A DNA stretch of 64,000 bases from an uncultured Pelagibacteraceae bacterium. Lineage in GTDB: Bacteria; Pseudomonadota; Alphaproteobacteria; Pelagibacterales; Pelagibacteraceae. Both the position numbers and the translations under genes were made by a program. The DNA lies in NCBI GenBank assembly GCA_902547535.1, contig CACCOB010000002.1, positions 248,001 through 312,000 of the forward strand, in the 5' to 3' direction. Below the pieces are notes generated by a model. That model was not told the DNA's origin. It ran no database searches and was given only the letters and a program-made list of their open reading frames with translations. Positions 10,749 through 19,546 of the stretch are shown here, in pieces (position 1 is the stretch's first letter; every line of letters begins with the position of its first letter).

Positions 10749-10751
10749 CAA

Positions 10752-12377
10752 CTATTCTAAAGTTTTAAATCTTGTTTTTTGAATAATAAATACGAATAAA
10801 ATTGGTAAAATTAAAGTCAGCAATGTTACAGTTATTAATAATATTCCCAATTCTGAGTAGTCAGCAGTCGTCAATATTGCATTAGTCACTTTATCTTTGA
10901 CTTCACGAGTAATTGTGTAAATTTCATTTAAATATTTTGTTCCTAAAGCACTTGCTGATAGCGCCAAATTTGTAAAAGACGCAAAAACTGCAAAAAAAGT
11001 AGCTTTTAAGTGGGAAGGCGCATTCTTAGCAATCCATGCTAGCAAAGGTATCATTGAGACCTGACCTAAAGGTGACTCTAAAGCTGTATTAATTAGCGCA
11101 ATAAATTTAGCATCAACAATTCCATTTGTTATTGATGAAGTCCAATTATGAAATCCGTAATACATCCCAACACTTGGCAAGAATAATACTGCACCAGCAA
11201 TTGACAAAACTACAATAATTTTTGCTATTGAATTATTTGACATAAAAGGTCTAAGCAAAATAATTCCTAACAATGTTAAGACCGAAGCTAGTAATGATAA
11301 TATAGAAAAAAACTGCTCGTTAAATTTTAGCTCATCTATTTCAAACCAAGATAGTCCTGGACCTGGTCCTGGCATTGCTCTAAATACAAATATAATCACA
11401 GCTGTTCCCACAATCGTAAATCTTAAATTTTGAGGCAGTTCTTTTATCAATTTGCTCATCAGGAACAAAATAATTACCATAGATCCTAAAAAAACTATTT
11501 CTTGAGCAAAAGGAACTCCGAAGGAACCAACGCTGAGTGTAAAAATTACAAAAATTAAACTACCACCTAAAATCCACCAATTAATCTCTGTTTTTTCATG
11601 TTTGTAATTATCTTCGTTACCGACTAAACCCTGACCTATTAATTTATTTTTTTTTTTATTTTTAAGATAGTTAGCAAAAATTACTCCTAAAATTGAAACA
11701 AATGGTATTACTAGTGCATAAATATAAATTGATCCATAGAGCTCTATTTTGTCCGCTTGCTCTAAACTATCTACGCCTTTAAATAAGATTACATTTACTA
11801 AAGCAACTAGAACAGTACCACCGATAATTGCAAATCGTCCAAGTGTCTGCATTGTGGTATGCATTGTTTTAATCTGATCTTGTGAAAATTTTTGACCTTC
11901 TTCATTAACAATTGGAACAGCTTCTACTGTCATTGCATCTGCAACAACATCTTGAACCACATATCCAATGGGAGCTAAAAGAACACTTATTATAAACCAA
12001 GTCTCTACTTTTAGAATTGTGGACATCCATTCCGTATGGATAATTAATCCATACATTATCAATAAGCTTAAACCAATTAGTGTAGCTCCTACATAAACCA
12101 TATAATTTTTTTTGTTCCAAATTAGATCTACTAAATGACCTAATGGCATTTTTAGTGCCCAAGGAATACCAGCCCAAAACCCTAGCCCAGCAAGAAAGGC
12201 TGCTGATAAATTTAGATAATCTTTAACAAAAAATGTACCCACTATTCCTGTTAAACCTGAAATTCCAGCTGCAAGATAAATCATTAAAGGTGGTAAATAA
12301 GATAATTTAAATTGTCTTCCTAAATCTAGTAATGTGGAGTCGATAAATTTGGAAATTTGATTCATAAATTTATTCAA
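10752..12377 (-). CDS. MFS-type transporter, folate/biopterin-transporter-like
   Basis: A 541-residue multi-pass inner-membrane protein with roughly twelve hydrophobic segments. The opening segment (PLMIYLAAGISGLTGIVGTF) and the VVADAMTVEAV segment near residue 146 resemble the folate-biopterin (BT1) branch of the major facilitator superfamily. That assignment is by eye and moderate. Its position back to back with the folate-dependent sarcosine oxidase operon would suit a folate carrier, but this is inference; a generic MFS substrate is equally allowed. Its start overlaps the upstream 146-residue gene by eight bases, so the two are probably co-transcribed. Confidence 0.7.
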   Translation of the reverse strand: MNKFMNQISKFIDSTLLDLGRQFKLSYLPPLMIYLAAGISGLTGIVGTFFVKDYLNLSAAFLAGLGFWAGIPWALKMPLGHLVDLIWNKKNYMVYVGATLIGLSLLIMYGLIIHTEWMSTILKVETWFIISVLLAPIGYVVQDVVADAMTVEAVPIVNEEGQKFSQDQIKTMHTTMQTLGRFAIIGGTVLVALVNVILFKGVDSLEQADKIELYGSIYIYALVIPFVSILGVIFANYLKNKKKNKLIGQGLVGNEDNYKHEKTEINWWILGGSLIFVIFTLSVGSFGVPFAQEIVFLGSMVIILFLMSKLIKELPQNLRFTIVGTAVIIFVFRAMPGPGPGLSWFEIDELKFNEQFFSILSLLASVLTLLGIILLRPFMSNNSIAKIIVVLSIAGAVLFLPSVGMYYGFHNWTSSITNGIVDAKFIALINTALESPLGQVSMIPLLAWIAKNAPSHLKATFFAVFASFTNLALSASALGTKYLNEIYTITREVKDKVTNAILTTADYSELGILLITVTLLTLILPILFVFIIQKTRFKTLE

Positions 12378-12810
12378 TTATGTTTAATTTTATTAACTTA
12401 GTATTCTTTGTTTCATTACACCACAACTCGTAACTTTCACACACTCTCCACAGATGGTTAATAGCTCTTTGAGAAATATCTAAAGGAAAATGGCTTTTTG
12501 CATAGTATAAATCAGGAAATTTAATTAATTGCTTCATCATTGCTTCTTTTTGAAGATTTAAAAGCCGAATTACCTCGGCAGAAATTTTTTCTCCAGAATT
12601 AATATCAATATAATTATTTTTTTTTAACTCTTCAAACCAATCATCATGATACTTACCACTACTTATTTTTTCATATAATGGTGAACCTATGAATCTTTCC
12701 ATAGCATCAATATTGCTTATATTCTGCTCTTTACTTTTTATTTCACTTATTGCTGTATAAATAACCTCAGCAACATAAAGTATATAGGGTTTGGCTAAAT
12801 TTTTTTTCAT
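12370..12810 (-). CDS. Conserved hypothetical protein
   Basis: A 146-residue soluble protein that I do not recognise. It is mainly helical in character, with no signal peptide, no membrane segment and no Cys pairs. Aromatic and acidic patches (KYHDDWFEEL near 53-62, LYYAKSHFPLDIS near 101-113) are the most distinctive parts. It lies four bases downstream of the acetyltransferase and overlaps the transporter by eight bases, giving a three-gene minus-strand unit. No function is proposed. Confidence 0.7.
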   Translation of the reverse strand: MKKNLAKPYILYVAEVIYTAISEIKSKEQNISNIDAMERFIGSPLYEKISSGKYHDDWFEELKKNNYIDINSGEKISAEVIRLLNLQKEAMMKQLIKFPDLYYAKSHFPLDISQRAINHLWRVCESYELWCNETKNTKLIKLNIIE

Positions 12811-12814
12811 GAGA

Positions 12815-13273
12815 TTACAAATTTAAACTATAATAACATGAATTTGGATCTTCTTTGTAATGTGCAAAAGGTTTACATTTTTTGAATCCAAAATTTTTGA
12901 ATAATTTTCTTGCTGGAGCAAAAAATTCTCCAGCTCCTGTCTCAACACTTAATTTTTTAATTCCAATTTTTTTTGATTTATCAATTAAGTAAGCGATGAT
13001 TTTTTCTCCATATTTTTTTTTCCTAAATTTGTCTGCGACCCTTATTGACTTAAACTCCCCATGTTCTTCTGAAAGGGTTTTTAAAGCTCCACATCCAATT
13101 AAATCATTATTCTCCCATAAACTCCAAAATTTTATACTCGGAACTCTCAAACCTTGCACATCTAGTACATGTGAACTGCCTTCTGGCGATACAGATCTTA
13201 ATTCAATAAAATGAATTCTAAGAAGTTCATTTACCTGTGGGTTATCAAAGTTATTTTCTATTGATTTAATCAT
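12815..13273 (-). CDS. GNAT family N-acetyltransferase
   Basis: A protein of about 152 residues with the GNAT fold. Support comes from SHVLDVQGLRVPSI, WENNDLIGCGALK, the acetyl-CoA loop region VADKFRKKKYGEKI, and the ETGAGEFFAPARKLFKNFGF segment typical of the small acetyltransferases that end with a CxPFxxY motif. I prefer the ATG at 13273 because upstream alternatives (ATG 13285, TTG 13300) add residues not usual in the family; none has a clear Shine-Dalgarno site. The acceptor substrate is unknown. Confidence 0.85.
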   Translation of the reverse strand: MIKSIENNFDNPQVNELLRIHFIELRSVSPEGSSHVLDVQGLRVPSIKFWSLWENNDLIGCGALKTLSEEHGEFKSIRVADKFRKKKYGEKIIAYLIDKSKKIGIKKLSVETGAGEFFAPARKLFKNFGFKKCKPFAHYKEDPNSCYYSLNL

Positions 13274-13320
13274 TTTGAAGAACATATAATCGAAAAACAA
13301 ATTAAACCAATATTAAATAT

Positions 13321-13941
13321 ATGTGTGGAAGATACGTAATTACCAATGCTGTAACAAAAACAAAAAATATTGTAAAAACTGCGATTAATGTTCAAGACAG
13401 TGATAACTATAATGCACACCCATATCAAAATCTTCCTGTAGTCAAAAAATATAAAAATGGCAATACTGTTGAAAATCTTAAATGGGGAATTATCCCATCC
13501 TGGGCAAAACAGAAAGATTTTAAAGCCTTGATAAATGCAAGATTAGAAACAATTGATGAAAAGGTTTTATTTAAAAAACTTATAAAAACGCAAAGATGTG
13601 TAGTTGTTGCCGATGGCTTCTACGAGTGGAAAAGAACAAAAGATAACAAAATTCCATATTATTTTTTCAGAAATGATAAAAAAACAATTTTTATAGCTGC
13701 AATTTACGATGAAGGCCAATTTTGCATGATAACTGAGGAGGCAAGCCAAAATATTTCAGAAATTCATCATAGACAACCAGTAATACTTTATGAAAAAGAC
13801 ATAGATAAATATTTAAACATCGAACATTTTGGTTCAACTTTTTTAAAAGAGTGTAACAAAGTAAGTTTGACTTTTCACGAAATATCTAAGGATGTCAATA
13901 AACCAACAAATAATAGCGCCTCATTAATTCAACAAATTTAA
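13321..13941 (+). CDS. SRAP family protein (YedK/HMCES type)
   Basis: A 206-residue SOS-response-associated protein that caps abasic sites in single-stranded DNA through its N-terminal cysteine. The diagnostic start MCGRYVIT places the catalytic Cys at position 2, so the ATG at 13321 is fixed. WGIIPSWAK, the NARLET segment and GFYEWK near residue 100 are all conserved. The late His of the active site appears within EIHHRQPVIL near 143-152. It is divergent from the acetyltransferase and convergent with purK. Confidence 0.95.
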   Translation: MCGRYVITNAVTKTKNIVKTAINVQDSDNYNAHPYQNLPVVKKYKNGNTVENLKWGIIPSWAKQKDFKALINARLETIDEKVLFKKLIKTQRCVVVADGFYEWKRTKDNKIPYYFFRNDKKTIFIAAIYDEGQFCMITEEASQNISEIHHRQPVILYEKDIDKYLNIEHFGSTFLKECNKVSLTFHEISKDVNKPTNNSASLIQQI

Positions 13942-13945
13942 GATA

Positions 13946-14989
13946 TTATTTTTCAATAATTGTTATATGACCCATTTTTCTTTTATTTTTAATATCTTTT
14001 TTAAGGTAGTCAAAAAAGAATTCGTTCTCAGAAAATTTTTTGTCTCTATATATTAAAATATCATCACCTATTAAATTTATCATTTTGGCATTATATATTT
14101 TCTTTGTTTTAATCTTTTCTAAACCACATACAGCTCTAACATGATTTTCAAATTGACTTATATTGTGAGAATTAATTGTCAAATGTCCTGAGTTATGAAC
14201 TCTGGGAGCTATTTCGTTAACATATAAATTATCATTTTTGTCAATAAAAAACTCTACACATAATGTTCCAATATAATCTAAATCCTCTACAATTTTTTTT
14301 GACCACTCAGTGGATTTAATTATAATTGCTTTCGAAACATCTGCAGGGATTTTAGAGTGCTTTAAAATTTGGTCTTCATGAACATTTTCAATTGGTTCAT
14401 ATATTTCATATTTTTGGTTACCAAATCTTGTAATGATAACAGATATTTCTTTTTTTAAATTAATGAATTTTTCTAATATGTATTCTTTAGAAAAATCTAT
14501 TTCATTAGATATATCCTTTTTGCTATTTAATTTGTATTGACCCTTCCCATCATATCCTAATGTAGTTGTTTTTAGCAATCCTGGCAAAAAATTTTCATTT
14601 TCTTTTAATTCATCCATATGTTTTATAGGAATATATTGGGTAGTTTGAATATTTATATCATTGAGAAAATTTTTCTCTGTCAATCTATTTTGGATTAAAT
14701 TATTAACCTCAGGTTTAGGCAAAACTGTTTTTTCATTATTTATACTTTGAAGAATATTAAATGGAATATTTTCAAATTCGTAAGTAACTAAATCAACACT
14801 ATCGATAAATTCCTGAGTAATTGATTTGTTATCATATTTTCCATATATGAATTTTTCCGTAAAATTTTTAGCTGGCGCATTCTCATCATCGCTTAAAATA
14901 ACAGTTTTAATGCCAATTCTGTTAGCAGCTACTGACAGCAAGCTTCCAAGTTGACCTCCACCTATAATTCCTAAAATAGGATTTTTCAT
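13946..14989 (-). CDS. purK: 5-(carboxyamino)imidazole ribonucleotide synthase
   Basis: A 347-residue ATP-grasp enzyme of purine synthesis that converts AIR, ATP and bicarbonate to N5-CAIR. The N-terminal ILGIIGGGQLGSLL motif and the ATP-grasp core with VEFFIDKNDNLYVNEIAPRVHNSGH are diagnostic. It directly follows purE on the same strand with no intergenic base, the usual purEK order. Confidence 0.96.
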   Translation of the reverse strand: MKNPILGIIGGGQLGSLLSVAANRIGIKTVILSDDENAPAKNFTEKFIYGKYDNKSITQEFIDSVDLVTYEFENIPFNILQSINNEKTVLPKPEVNNLIQNRLTEKNFLNDINIQTTQYIPIKHMDELKENENFLPGLLKTTTLGYDGKGQYKLNSKKDISNEIDFSKEYILEKFINLKKEISVIITRFGNQKYEIYEPIENVHEDQILKHSKIPADVSKAIIIKSTEWSKKIVEDLDYIGTLCVEFFIDKNDNLYVNEIAPRVHNSGHLTINSHNISQFENHVRAVCGLEKIKTKKIYNAKMINLIGDDILIYRDKKFSENEFFFDYLKKDIKNKRKMGHITIIEK

Positions 14990-15484
14990 TTAATTTGGTT
15001 TTTTCTTAACAGATTTGGATTGTTTAGATCTCCATTTTATTAAGCTGTTTTTAATTTTAGGATCAAAATTAGAAATTATTGATGCTGCATACAATGCAGC
15101 ATTTATGGCACCATCAGTTCCTATGGCAACTGTTCCAACCGGAATACCTTTAGGCATTTGGGCTATAGATAAAAGACTATCTAGACCTTTTAGTTTTTTA
15201 CTTTCAATAGGAACGCCTATTACTGGTATTCTTGTTAATGCAGCAATCATGCCAGGTAAATGTGCAGATCCTCCTGCGCCTGCAATAATAACATTAATGT
15301 TTCTCGACTCTGCTGATTTTGCATAATTGAACATTCTCTCAGGTGTTCTGTGAGCAGAAACAATATTAGTTTCATAGTTAACTTTTAGTAATTTAAGAGT
15401 TTTTTCACATAATTTCATTGTGGAATAGTCAGATTTGCTCCCCATTACTATGGATACTCTGTGACTATATCTTTTCTTTTTCAT
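14990..15484 (-). CDS. purE: N5-CAIR mutase
   Basis: A protein of about 164 residues that converts N5-CAIR to CAIR after PurK. The active-site segments [15 protein letters not shown] and [10 protein letters not shown] are present. I place the start at the ATG at 15484 ([10 protein letters not shown]), which fits the family's short N-terminus; an ATG-like extension to 15541 would add 19 hydrophobic residues that PurE proteins lack. It forms a two-gene unit with purK and is divergent from the M19 gene. Confidence 0.95.
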   Translation of the reverse strand: MKKKRYSHRVSIVMGSKSDYSTMKLCEKTLKLLKVNYETNIVSAHRTPERMFNYAKSAESRNINVIIAGAGGSAHLPGMIAALTRIPVIGVPIESKKLKGLDSLLSIAQMPKGIPVGTVAIGTDGAINAALYAASIISNFDPKIKNSLIKWRSKQSKSVKKKPN

Positions 15485-15554
15485 GCTAAGTTTTTGAATT
15501 AATATAATTAATATAGTCTTAAAATTAAAACTAGTCGACAAAATTTGTAATAAT

Positions 15555-15560
15555 TATAAT
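15555..15560 (+). promoter_or_regulatory. Candidate -10 box for the M19 operon
   Basis: A perfect TATAAT lies 11 bases before the ATG at 15572. No good -35 is visible 16-18 bases upstream. If this box is used, the transcript would start within a few bases of the start codon and be nearly leaderless. Given the AT-rich background the evidence is weak. Confidence 0.3.
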
Positions 15561-15571
15561 GTGTTTTTAAT

Positions 15572-16540
15572 ATGAATTATCGAATTGATAATCTTCAATA
15601 TTGCAACTGGTCAAGAGATATTTTTAAAATCAACAGAGATGCTGGACTGAATGCAGTACATGCAACAGTAGTATATCATGAAGACTATGATGAATTTTTA
15701 ATTAAATTGAAAGAATGGGATAACTTATTTAATGAAAATTCAGATCTAATATTTTTGGGAAAAACTTTCAAAGATATTATAAAGGCAAAGTCAGAAAATA
15801 AAACTGCAATATTTTTTGGTTTTCAAAACTGTTCTCCAATTGAGGATGATATTAACTTAATTGAGAAAGTTCACCGTCATGGATGCAGATTTATGCAACT
15901 TACTTATAATAACCAATCTCTATTAGCTACAGGATGTTATGAAAAAAACGACTCTGGTGTGACAAACTTTGGAAGAGAAGCTATAAAAGAAATGAATCGA
16001 ATTGGAATAGTTATTGATATGTCCCATTCAGGTGAAAAAAGTACATTAGATGCTATAGATATTAGCGAAAAACCAATTGCAATTACTCATGCTAATCCGT
16101 CTTTTTGGCATAGTGCTTTAAGAAATAAATCTGAAACACTTTTAAAACATTTATCAAACAGTGGAGGAATGCTTGGACTTTCGTTGTATGCACATCATCT
16201 AAAAGATGGAACAAATTGTAAATTAGATAGCTTTTGTGAAATGGTTGCAAAAACCGTTGAAATAATGGGTGTAAAAAATATAGGTATTGGTTCTGACCTT
16301 TGTTTGAATCAACCAAACAGTATCGTCGAGTGGATGAGGAATGGAACGTGGAGTAAAACAAAAAATTATGGTGAGGGAAGTAAAAGTAAACCAGAATTTC
16401 CTGATCAACCTGAATGGTTTGTTGATGCAAGAGGGTTTAGTAATTTAGAAAAAGGATTGAAAAAAATAGGTTTTAATGAAAATGAAGTAAATGATATTTT
16501 AGGAAACAATTGGTTTAATTTTTATAAAGGAATTAATTAA
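15572..16540 (+). CDS. Divergent M19 (membrane dipeptidase-like) protein
   Basis: A 322-residue TIM-barrel protein of the renal dipeptidase family. Conserved parts are FMQLTYNNQ near 107, VIDMSH (His152), IAITHANPS (His173) and GIGSD near 240. By eye alignment, the N-terminal His-x-Asp pair is absent (the region reads RIDNLQYCNW), and the bridging Glu usually found in an EGG motif is Gln85 in GFQNC. Three of the five canonical zinc ligands therefore appear missing, so ordinary dipeptidase chemistry is doubtful. It overlaps the next gene by one base and heads a four-gene operon of otherwise unknown proteins. Confidence 0.8.
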   Translation: MNYRIDNLQYCNWSRDIFKINRDAGLNAVHATVVYHEDYDEFLIKLKEWDNLFNENSDLIFLGKTFKDIIKAKSENKTAIFFGFQNCSPIEDDINLIEKVHRHGCRFMQLTYNNQSLLATGCYEKNDSGVTNFGREAIKEMNRIGIVIDMSHSGEKSTLDAIDISEKPIAITHANPSFWHSALRNKSETLLKHLSNSGGMLGLSLYAHHLKDGTNCKLDSFCEMVAKTVEIMGVKNIGIGSDLCLNQPNSIVEWMRNGTWSKTKNYGEGSKSKPEFPDQPEWFVDARGFSNLEKGLKKIGFNENEVNDILGNNWFNFYKGIN

Positions 16541-18192
16541 TGGAAATTAAGTTAAGAGACCCTAAATCCCTGATGAAGTTGTCTAAACTTGGTTCTTTCC
16601 ATCAATCAAAACTCTCTTTTTTGAGATCTTTCTTAAAAGAGTTTAAAGATTGGAAATATAGTAGAGACCTTTTTCAATTAAATGACAAAGGATTTGGAAG
16701 AGCAATTTACTCTTTTACTAAAGAAAAAAAAACTTATTCTTTAATTTGTTTTGCAAATGAAATTAAGGATGATGAAAGGTCAGATAGAGTTATTGCCACT
16801 AAATGGGATGCTGCATTTACTCTATTTGATGGAATTCCAACAAAAGAAGATGTTGATAGACTTAGTAATAATGTGCCTAAACAGGAGGTCGGAAGGCTAT
16901 CTTACAAAGAATTAACCCTATCAAGAGCCAATAAATCTGTCAGGTTGTTTAATCATGTAGTTGAAAATTTATCAAAAGGTCAACAACCAGATAAAGAATT
17001 TATATCTAAAGTTGGTTATCTTTATAGAACTACTGCAGTCTATGGATCTGGTAAATTTGGTTTAGCTGATAGATTTAGGATTAAAAATAGGGATGAAATT
17101 TGTGGGCCATTTAGACTAGAGATGATGTTGGTTTATTTGGTTAGACAATTTACATTTGACCAAGTTAATCATATTGCCAAAAGTATAAGTCCGAAGAACG
17201 CTGTTGAACTAGATAACAACATTAGCAGAGCTCTAGGCATAGGAAATTCTACAGGACTTGGCATGGCACCATTTATAGTAAACCATCCTACTCTACTTAA
17301 TAACTGGATAACTGCTAGAGAAACAGTTTTAAAAAAAATAAGAGAAATAGAAAAAGTTTCTAAAAATGATTTAGATATTTTTTATCAGTGTTTAATTAAA
17401 TCACTAAAAAATATCACGAGCTGGCATACTGACAGTGAATTTCAAAAAGAAAAAATTAAAAATTTAATATTTGATTTAAAAAAATTTATAAAATTTATGA
17501 AAGATGAGTTTAAATTTGAAAATTCTTATCAATTTAATAATATTTATATGTGGGCTGAGGAGAATTTAAATGATGAATGTATTGAGTATATTGTTTCTAT
17601 GATGATGGAGCCATATGATAAAATAGTAGATCCTTTAGTATCTAAAATGAGTTCAAATGAAGAAAAATACTTCAATATTCCTGTTGAAAGAACTATTGAG
17701 GATTTAAGAAATATAATTGAAAAGAATTACTCTGAAATTTTGAAAATTGATTTTAGTAAGGAAGAAAATAATAAAAATTTTTGGTTTATTTCAAAAAATA
17801 AAGAGGAGCCAAGAATAGGGGATAGGTATATCGATAACGGATCAAATTTAGAACAACCACTTGCAATCGCAAGAGATATCAAAAAGCTTTATGAAATAGT
17901 ATTCACAAAAAAAAATAGTTCCAAAATTGGAAAATTTTTATTGGATAATAATCATTTAAGACATGTAGTAAGAAGAGTATTTATTTCTGAAAAATGTCCT
18001 TATGCAGAAATTCAAGATAATACAATTGGTTCTAAATTAATGCCTATTGATATGTTAAGGCTTAAGTTGTCTTTTTTTGGTGCAATAAAATTTGATCCTA
18101 GATCAGATAAGTGGTTACGTATTTGCATGTTTCAAGGCGCACCTTTGCCATCAGAACTCTTAAATTTTGATAATTATTGGATGTATAATTAA
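16540..18192 (+). CDS. Hypothetical protein of the M19/DUF3726 operon
   Basis: A 550-residue soluble protein with no signal peptide, no membrane segment and no motif I can name. It has a tyrosine- and lysine-rich central region (about 260-400) and better-looking conserved blocks at GLADRFRIKNRDEICGPFRLE (about 174-194), the NSTGLGMAPFIVNHP segment (near 240) and the C-terminal EKCPYAEIQDNTIGSKLMPID (about 486-506). It begins in a one-base overlap with the M19 gene and ends seven bases before the DUF3726 gene. I do not assign a function. Confidence 0.75.
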   Translation: MEIKLRDPKSLMKLSKLGSFHQSKLSFLRSFLKEFKDWKYSRDLFQLNDKGFGRAIYSFTKEKKTYSLICFANEIKDDERSDRVIATKWDAAFTLFDGIPTKEDVDRLSNNVPKQEVGRLSYKELTLSRANKSVRLFNHVVENLSKGQQPDKEFISKVGYLYRTTAVYGSGKFGLADRFRIKNRDEICGPFRLEMMLVYLVRQFTFDQVNHIAKSISPKNAVELDNNISRALGIGNSTGLGMAPFIVNHPTLLNNWITARETVLKKIREIEKVSKNDLDIFYQCLIKSLKNITSWHTDSEFQKEKIKNLIFDLKKFIKFMKDEFKFENSYQFNNIYMWAEENLNDECIEYIVSMMMEPYDKIVDPLVSKMSSNEEKYFNIPVERTIEDLRNIIEKNYSEILKIDFSKEENNKNFWFISKNKEEPRIGDRYIDNGSNLEQPLAIARDIKKLYEIVFTKKNSSKIGKFLLDNNHLRHVVRRVFISEKCPYAEIQDNTIGSKLMPIDMLRLKLSFFGAIKFDPRSDKWLRICMFQGAPLPSELLNFDNYWMYN

Positions 18193-18198
18193 TTTCGT

Positions 18199-18807
18199 AT
18201 GAGAAGTTATAGCGAAATAGAAACTACAATTAAAAGAGCAACTAAGGCTAAAGGTTTTTCATGGGGTATTTCTGAGGAAGTTGGAAAAAATATAAGATTA
18301 ATTGAAATGTTTGGTTTGCCAGGACTTAAAAATCTTAACCAATACTTTAAAATTTATAATATTAGTAACTTTGAAAATATTGGAGAAATTTCATCTACAA
18401 ATACAGCAAAAGGATATTATTGTCCTATACTTTGTGGGTTAAATTTTTATGATCAATCACCTGTAATTTTAAAATTTAATGAAATTGAAATTAATAAAAT
18501 AGCTTTTCCTCTTATATTTTTATCTTTTTTGAGTAGGGCGTCAGAGATTATTGGTAAAAGAATATTCTTAAAAATGGACAATAAAGAGTTTTTGTTTAAT
18601 TTTAATGAATCTATTTATTCTAATTATTTAAGTGGAGATATTTTAGAAAAATCAGACAAAATAAATATTAAATTTTTAGATAATAAAAATAACTTCTCAG
18701 AGGATGATTGGTTAGAAATGCATAAACTTTCAATTAAAACTTATGTTGAGGAAAGCGAGGAGTCTAAATCAAGAACTGCAGGGGCTGGTTTAACAGATAA
18801 TGACTGA
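18199..18807 (+). CDS. DUF3726-like protein
   Basis: A 202-residue protein whose N-terminus (SYSEIETTIKRATKAKGFSW, then GISEEVGKN) resembles DUF3726, a family of unknown function. There is no signal peptide or clear membrane span; residues about 98-112 are hydrophobic. The C-terminal tail is acidic and low in complexity. Its stop overlaps a further small gene by eight bases. Its consistent place behind the M19-like and 550-residue genes suggests a shared function, but which one is unknown. Confidence 0.7.
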   Translation: MRSYSEIETTIKRATKAKGFSWGISEEVGKNIRLIEMFGLPGLKNLNQYFKIYNISNFENIGEISSTNTAKGYYCPILCGLNFYDQSPVILKFNEIEINKIAFPLIFLSFLSRASEIIGKRIFLKMDNKEFLFNFNESIYSNYLSGDILEKSDKINIKFLDNKNNFSEDDWLEMHKLSIKTYVEESEESKSRTAGAGLTDND

Positions 18808-18967
18808 TAAAAAAAAAGATGATTTTTTGGAGAAAAATTTAAAAGATTTAGACGAGATTTGTGAAGAATGTCATAAAGAAGATGAAAGCGTTACGCAAAA
18901 TTTAATTATGACAGGATACAAATTGTGTAAATCTTGTAGAACCTCAAAGACTGTATTTCCTCTTTAA
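18800..18967 (+). CDS. 55-residue CxxC-CxxC zinc-ribbon protein
   Basis: A small gene starting at ATG 18800, overlapping the DUF3726 stop by eight bases, and ending with TAA at 18965-18967. The product opens with MTDKKKDDFLEKNL and carries two cysteine pairs, ICEECHKE near residues 20-27 and LCKSCRTS near 42-49. This is the arrangement of a minimal zinc ribbon. The translational overlap, intact frame and paired cysteines argue that it is real and the fourth member of the operon. Its last four bases overlap the convergent Yip1-like gene. Confidence 0.7.
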   Translation: MTDKKKDDFLEKNLKDLDEICEECHKEDESVTQNLIMTGYKLCKSCRTSKTVFPL

Positions 18968-19509
18968 CTTATATTGCTGACTGGGATTGAATTCATTCTA
19001 TTTATAATGAATGTTATTGAGAGAAAAGCGATTATAAGAAAAGATAAAAACACTACTCCAAAAGATTTAAGGTTAGACTTTAAATTCAATATTTGCTTTG
19101 TAGATATAATTAAAGAAGCAAATATCCAAAACTGTGTAAGAAAAATTATAGGCAAAACTAAGTCTGGTGTAACTGCAAAAAATCTTATTAAACCTGGTGC
19201 GTGAGCATATCCTACCGCAATTAAAACTTTTTTAAACGGCACCTTACTCCCTTTATCTGGAAAAATTTTCACACCTATCACAAATATAAAAATTGCCCAA
19301 ACAAACCATGTTAGAAGAGCCGTTAATCCAGATATACCAACTGAAGTTTTTATAATTGAATTTGCTGCTACAGCTCCTGCAACTCCATCAAGTATCATTA
19401 CAAGACCAGCAAAATAGATTGCAGCTTCTCCAAAATACTTATTATCTTTGTATAAACTTCTATCTAACTTTAATGATTTAAAAAAAATTTCTAAAAATTG
19501 TGCTAACAT
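18964..19509 (-). CDS. Yip1-family membrane protein
   Basis: A 181-residue integral membrane protein with about five hydrophobic helices. The overall pattern (a short polar N-terminus, then GLVMILDGVAGAVAA, VWAIFIFVIG, GYAHAPGLI and a long hydrophobic C-terminal helix) resembles bacterial Yip1/YIP1-domain proteins. The Gly-Tyr-Ala-His-Ala-Pro motif near residue 101 is typical of that family. Function in bacteria is poorly known. It lies downstream of the DmdA-like gene on the same strand, separated by a hairpin. Confidence 0.75.
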   Translation of the reverse strand: MLAQFLEIFFKSLKLDRSLYKDNKYFGEAAIYFAGLVMILDGVAGAVAANSIIKTSVGISGLTALLTWFVWAIFIFVIGVKIFPDKGSKVPFKKVLIAVGYAHAPGLIRFFAVTPDLVLPIIFLTQFWIFASLIISTKQILNLKSNLKSFGVVFLSFLIIAFLSITFIINRMNSIPVSNIS

Positions 19510-19518
19510 TGATATTGA

Positions 19519-19537
19519 GGAGGAGTTTTACTCCTCC
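19519..19537 (-). terminator. GC-rich intercistronic hairpin
   Basis: A perfect seven-base inverted repeat (GGAGGAG, five-base loop, CTCCTCC) between the DmdA-like gene and the Yip1-like gene. Read on the minus strand it lacks a U-run, so it is more likely an RNA-stability or attenuation hairpin than a full terminator. Read on the plus strand it is followed by CTTTTAATTTT and could stop antisense transcription. Confidence 0.5.
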
Positions 19538-19546
19538 CTTTTAATT

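Noticed and set aside
16092..16430. 112-residue minus-strand reading frame
   Set aside because: Lies wholly inside the M19-like gene; no ribosome site and composition of a shadow frame.
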